DNA from: Cycas panzhihuaensis
Taxonomy: Eukaryota; Cycadophyta
DNA length: 64,000 bases
Assembly: GCA_023213395.1 (NCBI GenBank)
Contig: CM041465.1
Span: forward strand, 239,885,741-239,949,740
Direction of reading: 5' to 3'
This document shows, piece after piece, positions 1-10,986 of the stretch. Position 1 is the stretch's first letter. Every line of letters starts with the position of its first letter. A model generated the notes under the pieces. It did no database searches. It was not told where the DNA came from and worked only from the letters and a program-made list of their open reading frames with translations. Both the position numbers and the translations under genes were made by a program.

Positions 1-403
1 TTCACTCTTCTTGATTGTTCTTCACATTTCTCCTTGGTTTCCTCCATTTGTCCGAGCAACCAAGGGAGCCTCAACTGTAGGTTATTCACCTACTTGTTTC
101 CCTTTGCTACGGGGAACCCTTGAGGGTTTCTCTCCCTTCCCTTCTGGCCATCTAAGGGTGGGAGGACCCTTTCTTTAGGATCCACCTTGACTACTCCTCT
201 GCCTCCTCTTTTCCTAGTGGAAGTGGGGAACCACCTCTTAGTAGCTAGGTACCATCCACAGGTCTCGAACTCGCACTTTGGTGTATGGGGCACCCTGCAT
301 GGTATTTGCCTTACTCGTAGGTTCTTGTCCGCACCCGATAGTGCCATTGACCACCTTCATTATTCCTACTCAGTTAGGTAGCTATCCCATAGATGTGCAT
401 CCA
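1..403 (+). repeat. Element C 5' LTR, 3' portion (family alpha), cut by window edge
   Basis: The segment ends ...GTGCATCCA and is followed at once by a primer-binding-site-like sequence, so it is the end of a 5' LTR. It matches the last part of the LTR at 28362-30235 (about 5% differences over the 225 bases I compared, plus an indel of about 24 bases) and the minus-strand LTR at 62261-64000. The LTR start lies left of the window. Confidence 0.85.
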
Positions 404-423
404 TTGACGACCATATTGGGGAT
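404..423 (+). other. Primer-binding site of element C (decayed)
   Basis: TTGACGACCATATTGGGGAT directly follows the LTR end. The equivalent site in element D is TTGGCGACCATACTGGGGAC. The differences are transitions. The TGGCGAC...CTGGGGA form resembles the tRNA-Arg-type primer sites known from Ogre/Tat elements; the tRNA identity is inference. Confidence 0.7.
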
Positions 424-570
424 TTGCCAGTAAGGGAGCTAGTCTCCCCTCTTTTCTATTGGTATTAGTACTCGCTTGTGATTTATCCCACTTTGTTTTC
501 TTCATTGGGCAGCCCCCAACATACGCTCTTTGTCGTCCTTTCTTTCTCCTATAGTGTTGGTTAGCTTTGT

Positions 571-1934
571 ATGCGACGTTTCTCTCGTTGCTTATGTGGC
601 TTACCTCCATTGTTAGAAGATCTTAGGTATCGTCCTCTTCCTTCATTAGATTCTGATTTGACTATGGAAGGATACCCTTCTGATTGGGCCTACCACACCT
701 TAGCTTTGGGAACTCATGAATTTCCCTCTTCTATTCCATGATCCACCAAGGAGGGTGATGATCCTATTTACTACTCGGGTGACCAACATCACCCGCTTGA
801 CGCTCATCCTTCTACTCATGTGGTAGAAGGATCCTTTCCTCTTGAGATTTACCACTCGACTAGTGATTCTTATGAGGAATGTCCCAAGGGATCTACTTCG
901 TTTGAGGTCCCGTCTACCTCTTACGATCATGTAGATACCCCTCCCACTGACATGGTTGAAGCTTTTAACGAGTGCTGTCGCACTGCTCATTTTCAACCAT
1001 GTCCTAGATGGTTTGAAGATGCCTTCCATAGGGGAGCCCCTTCCTCATCTGCTCCTCCTCCACTTTCTTCATCCTCGTCTACTCCTCCTATAACAACCAA
1101 TCTTTTCGTGCCTACACATTCATCCCGTTCCATCCCTATTACTATCTTGGGGACGCATGTTGCACCTTCTATCCCTCGTTATGGTCCTAGTGCTTCGGGA
1201 CCTTCTCATGGTATGTCATTCCCTCAGTTGAAGGTTAGCATACCCTTTCCTAGCCAAACTAATGTGCCATCCCCCAATGTGGCGCATACTTTCTTTAATA
1301 GGCCAGTCGGTCTTACTAACCTTTTAGCCACTAGTCATGTGGGACCCGCTCCTACATATCCTTAAAACTAACCTGTTGGTCCTTCCTTTTACATACCCTT
1401 AGGTTACACTTCTCAACCTTAGGGGTAGGGTAAAGGGAACCACCTTCCAGCTTATGGGGTGGACCTGCTACACCCATATGGGATTGCCCCACTTACGAGT
1501 GGCCCATATAGGCAAAACTTGGTTCCGCACCCTCCTTTTCTGCCATCTAGCACAGTCCCTTTTGTCATGCCTTCATAAGGGAATATGCCTCCCTTTCAAG
1601 GTACTTATCCTCAAGTCCCCTTCCAGCAAGGGACATTTCCTCAAGGAGGGATGGGTTTGCCACCCTCATTTGTTCCTTGCTCGCTACCTACTACATCATT
1701 CGTTGATCCTACAGTCCAGGCAAGGGTGCATCCCTTTATGGACTATAGGTCAACACCTTTATCTATTAAGGCATTAAGAACTAATTTGCTGCCTTATCCT
1801 CCCAAAGTTCCCAGATTTGACAGAACTTCTTCGCAAGACCCAGCGGAACATGTGCATAGTTTTTCTATGGCATATATTGACTACTAGGCTTACGACCATA
1901 TTTTAATGAAATTATTTCCACGATCTTTGCAGGG
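571..1934 (+). pseudogene. gag: Element C gag, N-terminal half (interrupted by element D)
   Basis: The reading starts at ATG 571 (MRRFSRC...) and matches the gag start of element D on the other strand (ATG at 15738). It carries the same acidic first part (SDLTMEGYPSDWAYHTLALGT) followed by a long Ser/Pro/Thr-rich region. In-frame stops, for example TGA near 736, and frame changes break it into pieces (820-1365, 1585-1887). The text stops in the middle of the gag core at ...CTTTGCAGGG, where element D is inserted. The same reading resumes at 21121 (cgatgcccttaagtgg). Gag would form the particle shell that packages element RNA. No function is possible now. Identity rests on its position after the primer site and on similarity to D; the Ser/Pro-rich part has no recognisable fold. 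Confidence 0.85.
1930..1934. repeat. Target-site duplication CAGGG, left copy (element D)
   Basis: CAGGG precedes the TGAAAC terminus of D and recurs at 21116-21120 directly after D's other terminus (CGAGAAACA). Removing D and one copy restores the continuity of C's gag, as judged against D's own intact gag at that point. Confidence 0.95.
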
Positions 1935-4567
1935 TGAAACACTTCCCATAGGGTGGTTTCCTACACATAGCAAGGTATGACTGTATAGGACTAAATCAGG
2001 TTATGAGTCAGATTGAATGGCAAGAAATCACCATGCAGGGCGTCCGTGCACCAGAGCACGGATTCAGGGCTTGCAAAGGTGCCTAATTACTTCTAGGTGA
2101 TCTGGGAGAGGGATGCAAGGCGAGGCCTTGGGTCATCTCAAAAGGTGAGGCCATCCTACCCCTTAGATGGCTAGGAAGAGGAAGAAAGGACCTAGAAGGT
2201 TGCATCTTCTCAAAGAGGATAGAAGGTAACACGAAAGTCAGATGTACGTAATGTGACGTCTATGTATAAGTTAGTCAAAGGGAGTGAGAAATGAAGAGCT
2301 CGTGTTTGGGGGAGACTATCTATATGTAACAAAACAACTATGAAGGAAATAAACATGCAAATGCACAGATGTATTCTTTTCCTTCTTTATCATTTCCTAT
2401 GTGTTTTTAATATGCATGCACATGCATAGGAAACAATGCTATAGGAAAAGGGACAAAAAGGAGAAAGGGGAATACCTGGATCTGGTGCTTGAGTGAAGCA
2501 TTGCATTTCCCGTTACTTTACATGTCTCCCCGCTCTACTTCTTGTATTGGTGAGACCCGCCGACGATGCTTGCCATAAGCAGTCAAAGGGGGCTAACTTA
2601 CCTCCCCAATATGTGTGAAAAAGTAAAGTAAAGTAGAGCAACGACAAAGGGAAATGAGAAAACAACCGATAAGGGACTAACCTATTAACCAGCCTGTCTC
2701 GTATGTAACTCCACGATCGCAAGATCTGTCAACCAAACATACAAGTTTCTCCCTCTTGAAAGAGGGAATACAAAGTACATCTAATATATGTGCTTAAATA
2801 TAGAAAAGCTGAAATCAATCTAAATTAAAACATATGCATATTATTCCAAAGAAAAATAACTCCAATAGGATTCCAACAAACAACCACCTCAATCGGTACC
2901 CAAACAAAGGAGTTAGCCTCAGAATGGCTAGCTCACCCATAGAAATCCCCTACGTGGCCTTGGGGAAGGAGAGATGAACTACAATAATGACATAGGGTAG
3001 TAAGCAAAAAAGGGAAAACCAGCGGGACAACATGTAAGCATACCCAAAAGAATGAGGTGCTATGAGCAGCAGATCGTCCAGTGGGATGGGCTGCGGGTTA
3101 TGAACCAACAAGGAGTGGTTTTGGAGATTATGAGGTGCCAAAAACTAGCAAATGAGGGGCTGGAACTAGCATGGAAAGGGGTTACTAACGCTGGTTCAGA
3201 TTTGAGGAGTAGGTTCCCAAGTCCTTGGCCAAACTTCAAGGGAGGCAATAGGTGCAGGGGGAAACAAAAGAAGGGTTTGGACCCTTGGGGAGAAGGTATG
3301 TAAGGGGGATTGGCCTCATCTTTCTCCCTCCACTTTCCTTTGTGTCACCCCCTCTACACAGCCACCTTAAAGTAGGCTTGCAGGATAGTAAAGGGAAGCA
3401 CTACAACACCCAAATCCAAAGATCTAGTACTAAATAGGTATAAAATCAAAGAAGGTAAATGAACTAAGCATTTATTTATAAAATGATAAGGAAAAAGCAT
3501 AAAATCTTAAGGTAAATATGGAGGGTACCTTATGGTAGCAAGTGAGAGTGTATCTCTACTGGAAAATAGTATAAAAGACCTGCACTTGACAAGGTTTGAT
3601 GGTTGGTTTTGGAGGAGAGGCCACTATGAGAAATACCACTATGATTTGGGACCTTGAAGCTTCCTTCTTGGAGGATCCTGTTAATTCCCTTCCTTGCCAC
3701 TGTATGAACCTATAAAAAGAGGCTTGAAACTGCTGGTGTTGAGCCTTAGATGTAGCAATGATTTCTATGTGAAGAGCAACAGCTAAAGAGTGTCTGTTTG
3801 TAGTGAGTCAAGGAGAGCTGTAGGAGTTGCATCCAAAAAATGAGTGAAGAATAGGAAGGAATGAGGGACTTTTTGGTTTTTATCCCCTACTGACCCTAAG
3901 TGAATGTTGAGAGTCATAGGGAAGTTGAAATGTGCAGGTGCCACATGGCAGTTCCACGAAAAGAGAGGGAACTACTGTGTGAGTTTTAAAAAACTTTTTT
4001 GAACAGTCGTCATGCGAACATCAGCAGATCAAGGCAAATATCACAGTACTACTAAGTTTATAGCGGTACAGGCCTAAAGGCAAAAACCAAGCTAAAAATA
4101 AGGTCTGAAGCTAAGTAGGGAGTAAGTTAGGGTTAAACAAGTTTGGAATTGGTGCCTAGGTGACTGACAAGTGGTCAAAAAATGAACAGGTCTCAACCAA
4201 GGATTTCGTCATACTTGGAAGACAAATCAAAGTATGAATAGGACGCTATCAAAGGTGAAACGTGATTGGCTAAGGTGTCCTGAGGGGCCGTGGAGATGAT
4301 GTGGGTGGCTATGTGCCATATGGGGTATAGCATTTACTAAAGAATACCCCCACTGTGGGTTGTCATAGGCTGAGTGGTGTGCGGCAGGCACATGCAGTGT
4401 GATCAAGCGAGAAAGTAATGCAATCATACAAATGGCAGGCAAGCATGCATTAGGTAATATATACTAAATAACCTCGGTCAAGCAAGAGCAGAGATGGGAG
4501 CAAGGACATATACATGAGCTTACCTGAGTTGATACATCCTGAGTCTATTCCTGGTAGCCGAGAAACA
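1935..4567 (-). repeat. Element D 3' LTR (family beta, 2,633 bp)
   Basis: Bounded by TGTTTCTCGG (read on minus from 4567) and ...GTTTCA (ending at 1935). It pairs with 15908-16203 plus 18945-21115. The copies differ at about 45 of the 296 terminal bases by my count. This copy keeps roughly 330 bp (about 3643-3975) that the 5' copy lacks. I see no gene in it; short ORFs here are chance. Confidence 0.92.
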
Positions 4568-4583
4568 CTACCCCCTTGGCAGC
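4568..4583 (-). other. Polypurine-like tract of element D
   Basis: On minus: GCTGCCAAGGGGGTAG directly before the LTR TG. The same spot in C and B reads ACCAAGAGGGCAG and CCAAGGGGGCAG. Conservation and position next to the LTR support a role in plus-strand priming, although the tract contains pyrimidines. Confidence 0.75.
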
Positions 4584-4859
4584 AGAGCCTCACCGCTCGG
4601 AAGGATGGTATGATGGCAAATGCTAACAACCCAAAAACTATTAGTAGCACATGCATATATATATAAACAAAATATGAATAGCATATGGACCAAGGGTGTC
4701 AATGAGTATCATGGCAGAACGCATGGACAAGGGAGGCGAAGACGAGGACAATAGAGAGGCTGCCTATGCATCGTCTAAAAATTGACTTGTAAGTGAAGGA
4801 AGCCAATGAAGGGGATGCCCCACGTTGCCAAAGTGCAACGAGTGATATGAAGGCACCCA

Positions 4860-5351
4860 ATAAACTAAACAAGCAAACCAGAATACAGGCAACCAGAGGC
4901 TTGGGCATGAGCTGGCCAAATAAGTCCCTCAAAGGTGGTCGCTAAGGAGAGGGAGGCGACACTCAAGGATGAGGAAGACGAGACCGTCCGCTTTAGCATT
5001 AAGGTCTCAGGGGATGTGATGAATGTCAACTGATGAAAAGTGGGCCAAGAGAGATATAGTGGCTATAGCGAGGGTCCTTAGGTGAGGGCATCACACCTGG
5101 TAAACCTGGGTGAGATGGGACACAACAATCTCAGAGTCGCAAAACACAATGATGGGTTCATTATGGAAACAAAGAGCATCAGTGATGGCTTCAATAACAT
5201 CCATGTACTCAACTTCGTTATTGGTTGCCTCAGGGAGAAAAATCCCAGAATGCAGGAAATCATGTCTGGAGGGGCTACTAAGGATCCAAGCAAATGCGGA
5301 AGGTCCGAGTTCTGGTAGCCTTGGTCGAAGTATATATAGGGACATGAGCAA
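4860..5351 (-). pseudogene. Element D second RNase H (archaeal-like type), broken
   Basis: It starts at ATG 5351 on minus. Recognisable blocks are GIFLPEATNNEVEY (second acidic residue region), IIVFCDSEIVVSHLTQVYQV (third), and DLNAKADGLVFLILECRLPLL (fourth). The first block, which in C and B reads FTDGRSH, is altered here, so the first catalytic Asp is missing. This is the RNase HI fold distinct from the gypsy RNase H fused to RT, and Tat elements are known to carry such a second copy. It lies between the antisense PMD gene and the 3' LTR and is far from integrase. Stops occur near the end. The exact 3' end is uncertain. Confidence 0.75.
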
Positions 5352-5863
5352 ATACTAAATCCTAGGGATAATAATCAATGATAGAGTGAAAGAGATACTC
5401 GAAAGACAAGTAATAAGTGGTTGTGAAGGATAGGAGGACCTAGCAATGAGGCTACCCAGGGATGAGAGTAGGCGGTCTGACCACTACTTGAGAGCGGGCA
5501 GAGAAAAGGCGCCCTGGAGTATCAAAGGTTGCTTTGGGAAGCAAAACATGCCCCCGGATGAGGGAGCATTCCCTTTGGAGACCCCAAGAGTAGAAAAGAG
5601 CTACAGAAACGAGTCCAGAATGGCGAAACGAGCCAAACAAGTATAAACTCAGGCATGCACGAGAGTGGCATGCAAAACGAGATGGAAGGACCCTAAGAAA
5701 AAATGCAATAATGAGGTGCCATAAATGCACTTGCAAGAGAGGGTAGAAAGGGTATCAAAAGAGCACAATGGGTGACTGGGCCAGAAGGCAAAGGTGATTA
5801 AGGAAATGGGATGGTTCCAACGGCTGTCACAAGAGCAAAAACAGTGGTGCAGTCGGGGCCCAC
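5352..5863. other. Divergent spacer between second RNase H and antisense promoter (element D)
   Basis: About half a kilobase lies between the RNase H start (minus) and the TATA box of the PMD gene (plus). The corresponding spacers are 27007-27530 and 46953-47475 in C, 56835-57393 in B and 61408-61965 in A. I see no convincing ORF. It may contain promoter elements for both directions (inference). Confidence 0.5.
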
Positions 5864-5905
5864 TTTATATAAGGAAATTCGACAGAAAATGAATTTATTT
5901 TCACT
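5864..5905 (+). promoter_or_regulatory. Promoter of the antisense PMD gene in element D
   Basis: TTTATATAAGG at 5864-5874 is followed within about 30 bases by GAAAATGAATTTATTTTC, an imperfect palindrome. The same TATA-plus-palindrome pair occurs at the corresponding place in C, B and A, always reading opposite to gag-pol. Transcription start would fall in or near the palindrome (inference). Confidence 0.65.
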
Positions 5906-6314
5906 AGCTCTCATGAGAAACCAGAGCCATTTCCTTATGTAGTAGAGCACCACCCAACTTTGGAGGCATGCAAGGGAAGATCGGACTGTTGGATCAGAGT
6001 GCAGAGAGAGCCAGCAAGATCAATAGGACGTGATGGCGACAACCAGACCAGATCCAGTGAGTGGATCTTACGAAACCAAGCCCATTTCAAAGTTTTTGTT
6101 TGAATGCTTTTTGTTGATTTTTGAGTAGTTTTTTGTGCCCCATATGGGTAAATGACAGCCTCTTAGAGTCTGAATTGGACCCAGAAAGAGGGGGGACCTA
6201 GGTATTAGGGAGCCCTGGTCCTGGTGGGCCCCACGGTGTCCACCCAAAGGAATTTTTTTTTATTTTTGGGGTAGAAATCCTCCCCTTTTGGGGGGGTGCC
6301 ATTCATACCGCGGC

Positions 6315-6398
6315 AAAGATCGTGGTGCTGTGATCTTTACCATAGGGCCCCGATCGCTACAGGACCTGAGCTAAACTTAGCGATACTGCAAAGTTTAG
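6315..6398. repeat. Two dyads in the leader of the antisense gene (element D)
   Basis: AAAGATC...GATCTTT (6315-6338) and CTAAACTT...AAGTTTAG (6371-6398). Both occur in the same relative place in elements C and B. They lie between the antisense TATA box and the first PMD block. Confidence 0.7.
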
Positions 6399-6539
6399 CG
6401 CATTATGAAGGCAGATCAGTAGAAAAAAGAAGATGAGGGGCTATGAGGCCCCAAATCTCAAACAAAAAAGGCTGAGAGATAGCCAAGAGGGTAGAATACT
6501 AACATAGACTTGATTTTGATTAGTTTGTGATGTTGGCAG

Positions 6540-8444
6540 GCTGTTATCACGGTGGATAAATATGAAAACATAGGCATGGTGATGTTGAGCTATATAGAGA
6601 TGATGTCCAGAGAGGACAAGGGGATTCTATGGAGGTGTGGCCTATTCAAGGCCCTGAAGACACCTCAGTTCGCATAGGATCAGAGACTATTGGTTGACAT
6701 TGTATCACATTAGGACAAGAGGTGACATGTTTTCCATCTGCCCCAGGTGGGAGATGTGATAGTGACGCCGAGGGATATACAGCAGATTTTGGGAGTACCA
6801 GCGACTGGGGGGCTAGTGATACTGGGAGTGCTACCTAGCAATGATGCAGTACATCGAGGGGCTACAGTAGTTTTCACAGGGATAGACAAGTGGGAGAGGA
6901 GAGGAGTCCCTCTCTAGATGATGGTGATATCTAGGATTCCTCGAGTGAGGAAACTGATTACATTATGCATTGTGTTCCAGGTTTCCTAAAAATAGAACTA
7001 TAGAGACATCCCTAGGGGATGGATAGATGCAGTGCACCATTATGAGGCAGGTGAGAGGATGGACTGGGCCACTATGATAGCGATGAACCTCATCACCCAG
7101 CTCGATGCCATCAGGACAATCGAAAGGGGAGGATTGTCTTACAGCACATTGCTATAGTGCTAGTTTTTTTATCACTTAGGAGCTGTGGCACCAGTGGGGG
7201 GACCACACCCCATAGTGGAGTGGGCCCTGATGGTCCACAGATGGTAGACTAGATTGAGGGGGACAGAGGATCAAGCCCATCTCTGGCGCTTAGTGGAGGC
7301 AACATCGTTGGACCTCCTCACCACGATAGATTACGTGGCAGACCCTTATAGGGCAGTGAGGTGGGACAGCGACGACGAGGCAGGTGGAGCAAGAGTGCTC
7401 CCAGGTGATGACGACAACAACAATGATGACGATGGAGGAGATGGGGCTGGCCCATCATGACCTATAGGAGAGGCAAGTCCATCAAGGATGGAAGGAGGAG
7501 CAACAGGACCATCTGGGACTGTCGGGGGAGAGGCAGGCCCATAAGGGGCTGTCGAGGAGAGCAAGGGGCTAGAGACAAGGGCCCGCAGGCTACGGATCGT
7601 GAGGAGATCCAGAGGGATGACAACTAAGCCAGTCCCGGCAAGGAGAGAGGCCCAAGCAGAGGTGGTACCTGAGGAGGAGGTACCAACAACTAGCGGGGAG
7701 CTATGAGGAGAGATTATTGCATGAGCAGAGGAGTCGGCGACCACGGTAGGTGAAGCCTAACCATTTCCTCAGTCATTTGATAACTAGATAGATATTTGAT
7801 TTGGTTTTATTTTGGTATGCAGTGGGATATGCACTGACGTATGGTATGTTAGATTGGCAGGTACCATGGAGATTAGGTGGTTAGTAGAGATCATGGTGAG
7901 GGAGATGTTCCCTAAGGTGTATGCAGAGGGGCAACCGCTCATCCAGGTAGAGGATGCGCCTAGATCGGCAAGTGTACATATGGCATCATTCACCCTGTTG
8001 ACGAGGGTGAGAGACATCTGGACTACAGAATCCTAAGAGCACATGGCATTCAGAGGACAGATGCAGCAAGAGTTAGATGAGGCTAGGGCCAAGCGAGATA
8101 TGCTACATAGACGGGTACAGGCTCTAGAGGCTCAAGGAGGAGAAGGTGGAGACACAGGGAGCATGGTCTGGATAGCAGTGCTGGAGGAGTATCTCTGAGG
8201 AGAGGACGATGAGAGAGATCGTATCCAGGCCAGATATGATTAGCTAGTAGACCAGGTGGCGCCAAGGTTGAGCAGAAGCAGGACATATACCCACATAGCA
8301 ACGATGACCCCGAGACGGCCCCGTGATGAGGGGAGTGAGGCAGGGAGCTTGTGGAGGCCCAAGAGGAGCCTCAGAGGGATGTGGTCCCCAGGAGAGGGAT
8401 CACACAGGCTAGGAGATGGTACCCCAGGAGCAGGGCAGAAGTAG
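6540..8444 (+). pseudogene. Antisense PMD-like / coiled-coil gene of element D
   Basis: The reading runs opposite to gag-pol. A putative 3' splice site (ttggcag) precedes 6540. The first part has NIGMVMLSYIEMMSREDK, then CGLFKALKTPQF, then VFHLPQVGDVIVTPRDIQ and ILGVPATG. This FHLP-G-(M/V)-T-x-x-D-(I/V)-x-x-x-L-G-(V/L)-P arrangement is the hallmark of the plant mobile domain (aminotransferase-like) family. An Asp-rich linker follows (about 7330-7460), then an intron at 7750-7860, then a charged helical region (QMQQELDEARAKRDMLHRRVQALEA) likely to form a coiled coil, and a stop at 8442-8444. Several stops and frame changes interrupt it. Extra ORFs in this place, including antisense ones (as in Grande), are known for Tat elements; the biochemical role is unknown. 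Confidence 0.75.
7750..7860 (+). other. Intron of the antisense PMD gene (element D)
   Basis: GGTAG|GTGAAG at the 5' side and TTGGCAG|GTACC at the 3' side, 111 bp. Equivalent introns of 109-110 bp occur in elements C and B at the same place in the protein. The borders are GT-AG only on the antisense strand, so the element's genomic RNA would not be spliced here. Confidence 0.7.
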
Positions 8445-9081
8445 AGTAGGACACATATATGTAATTTTGACAGGGGAAAGCACAGGCCTGCACGGGGTCA
8501 TATATAGAGTCATATGATTGTACCCCCCCTGCAAGGACACCAACTTCCCATATGTATGATGTAACATATGATTTTAGTGTATATATATATATACGGGGTA
8601 ATTGGTACCCCATTTTGATATAAGATGGTGTGTATATCATGTGTGGTAGATGACATGTATGTTTTGTTACATATGTTATAGATGTTTTGTTGTATGATGC
8701 ACGTATTTTCTTCCATGCATGGCTATATATCTAATAGGAGCACACACGTCCATCATGAGTAGAGGTAATAGAGAGGTGTGAGGTTAGATATAGAGCAACA
8801 CGCATATCCATGGAGGAGCACGGCGAGATATGCAAAGAAAATAGCAAGTGAGAGAGAGGAGTAACGGTACTCCAAAGTGCCGTCCTAACTGGAGGATGCC
8901 TAAATAGGAGGATAAAAGTTCCCGAGAGGATATGGGAACACGGGTTCCATGGGAGGAACCAGAAAGAAAATGGGAGAGGCCATCCTAAATTGCCATCTCA
9001 CCTGTGGCTGGGAGGAAAGGGAACAACCTAAGATGGTATTTTAGGCTCATTTTAGAGCGTGGTGAAGGGATCACCGAAGGA
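8445..9081. other. Convergent 3' region between antisense gene and integrase (element D)
   Basis: This AT-rich stretch has a short TA run (about 8580-8593) and GGGGTAATTGGTACCCC, a small dyad also present in C (ggggtaccaattacccc, 24294-24310). The antisense gene and pol both end here, so it should hold their transcript ends. No gene seen. Confidence 0.55.
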
Positions 9082-10440
9082 TCATGTATAGAACTTTTTA
9101 AGGAATTTCTCGTTGACTGCCTTCTCAAATTCCAGGCCTTCCAAGGTGGTGATTCTGTAGGCGTCATTGTTGAGGCTCTCGAGAATGACAAAAGGACCGA
9201 CCTATTTAGGCCCAAATTTGGTCAGGCGATCGTAGAGGTATTCCAGCTTGAGGACGTGGTCCCTAGGGCACAAAGGACAGGCACAAAGATGTTTGTCGTG
9301 AGTCCTTTGTAGGTGGGCTTTCGAAGTGAGATTCGCTTGATAAGCCATTAAGTGCCTCTCATCCAGGGCTTTGAGATCTAGGAGACGAGCCTAGCAGATG
9401 GACTCCTCATCAATAAGACCTCTAAGGGAAACCCATAGAGAGGGGATCTCCACTTCTAACGAGAGTACTGCCTTGGTTCTATAGACTAAAGAGAATAGAG
9501 TCATTCCAGTAGCTGTGCAGATAGAAGTGCGATAGGCCCACAGAGTGGAAGGAAGTTGGAGGTGCCAATCTCTTTGAGATTGCGCAACGGTCTTTTTTAG
9601 AATGTTAACAAGGGTTTTGTTGAATGATTTAGCTCGTCTATTTGCTTGGGGGTAATAAGGAGATGAAGTTTTATACGAGATCTTGAATTTCTCGCAAAGC
9701 TCGTCCATTTCCTTGTTACAAAAGGAGGTTCCATTGTCTATGATTAAGACGTTTGAAATCCCGAAACAACAAACGATGTGTTGGTAGATAAAGGTGGCTA
9801 TCGTCTTGCTAGGCATAGTGGACAAGGGGATTGCCTCCGCCCATTTGGTGAAATACTAGGTAGCAGTCAAGATGTATTTATACAGCATGGAAGAAGGTGG
9901 TGATATGGCACCAATGAGATCTAAACCCCATTGGAAAAAAGGCCATGGAGATATGATAAGGTGCAAGGCCTCGGAAGGTACACAAGAGATATTAGCATGC
10001 TCTTAGCATCGTCGGCATCTTAGGGCATAAGCGTGGGCATCCTTGAAAAGGGACAGCTAGTAATAACCCATGCGGAGGATCCTTTGGGCCATAGATTGGC
10101 CCCCACAAATGCCATGATGGTATTCACAGAGTATTTAGTCTGCTTCATTGGAAGCGATGCAGTAAAGTAGGACCCCATCGAAGGATCTCTTATACAACAC
10201 TTCATCTACAAGGAAGTGTTGCCTAGCAGTAGCACAAATGCGTGATCTAACTTTGTTGCTAGCTTTAGGGCGATACTCTTGCTGAGTCAAATATCTCACA
10301 ATGTCACCGTACCACTCGCTATCAATGAGCGAATGAGGAGAAGTACCCTAGACAGTCAAGATAGACTCGTCGGGGAAGGAGTCATCAGTGGGAACGCCGC
10401 TCACATTGGGAATGGCAGCATCGGCTAACTATTCTGCCAC
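9082..10440 (-). pseudogene. int: Element D integrase, inactivated
   Basis: It reads from about 10440 down to a stop at 9082-9084. The N-terminal zinc-binding region is recognisable as EYHHGICGG followed by RILRMGYY. The core has FTKWAEAIPL, IIDNGTSFCNKEMDELCEKF and TSSPYYPQANRRAKSFNKTL. In active relatives the last block reads QAE, so the third catalytic Glu appears replaced by Lys. The C-terminal part runs DHVLKLEYLYDRLTKFGP to EGLEFEKAVNEKFLKKFYT, with no chromodomain. Stops and at least one frame change are present. Integrase would join element DNA to the genome. The C-terminal part is the piece also kept in element C. Confidence 0.88.
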
Positions 10441-10449
10441 CATCATTCC

Positions 10450-10985
10450 CTTCTTCGACTTTCTGTTAATGATTTGCAAGTCAAACTCTTAAAGCAGGAT
10501 GACCCAATGACCTACCCTACTCATCAATTCTGAACGAGTAAGCAAATAACGTAAGGGATCAGATTGGACGATCACCTTGGTAGTATTGCCAAGCAAGTAA
10601 TGCCTGTACTTCTTAGTCGCGTAGACTAAGGAGAGGCATTCCCTCTTAGCGGGAGGATAATTTAGTTTAGCAGCCATAAGGGTGCAGCTGATAAAATATA
10701 TTGCTGTCTTGGTTCCTGAGTCATCCTTCTGTGCAAGCATTGCACCCAAGGATTCATTGGTAGCCGAGGTATACAAGATGAAGGGCCTATCGAAATGAGG
10801 AGGCGCCAATGTAGGAGTGGAAGCGAGAGCTTCCTTGAGTCCTGTAAAGGCTTGTTGGGTCTTGTCAGACCAAACGAATGGGGCTCCTTTCTTCAATAGG
10901 TTGGTAAGGGGTTTGGCATTTATGGCGAAGTCTGCCAAAAAATGCCTAAGGAAACTGAGCCTACCTAGAAACGACTTAATCTGTC
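10450..10985 (-). pseudogene. Element D gypsy-type RNase H
   Basis: It follows RT on minus: WSDKTQQAFTGLKEALASTP, FILYTSATNESLGAMLAQ, AIYFISCTLMAAKLNYPPAK, and VIVQSDPLRYLL. The first strand has LYTSAT where Ty3/gypsy RNases H usually carry the first catalytic Asp (L-x-x-D-A-S). Loss of this residue is typical of Tat elements that also have the second RNase H. It is a domain of the pol polyprotein, not a separate gene. Confidence 0.85.
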
Positions 10986-10986
10986 A

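Noticed and set aside
300-350. tRNA-like B-box in the LTR 3' part (minus: GCGAGTTCGAGACC), suggesting a SINE
   Set aside because: No A-box at the right spacing, no 3' tail and no target duplications; it occurs at the same place in every alpha LTR and is simply part of the LTR.
820-1365. Long open stretch of 181 codons that might look like a host gene
   Set aside because: It is the Ser/Pro-rich part of element C gag, matching D gag on the other strand, and lies between the gag start and core.
8578-8596. Short TA repeat as a possible origin or matrix-attachment region
   Set aside because: Only a short microsatellite in the convergent 3' region; nothing else supports such a role.
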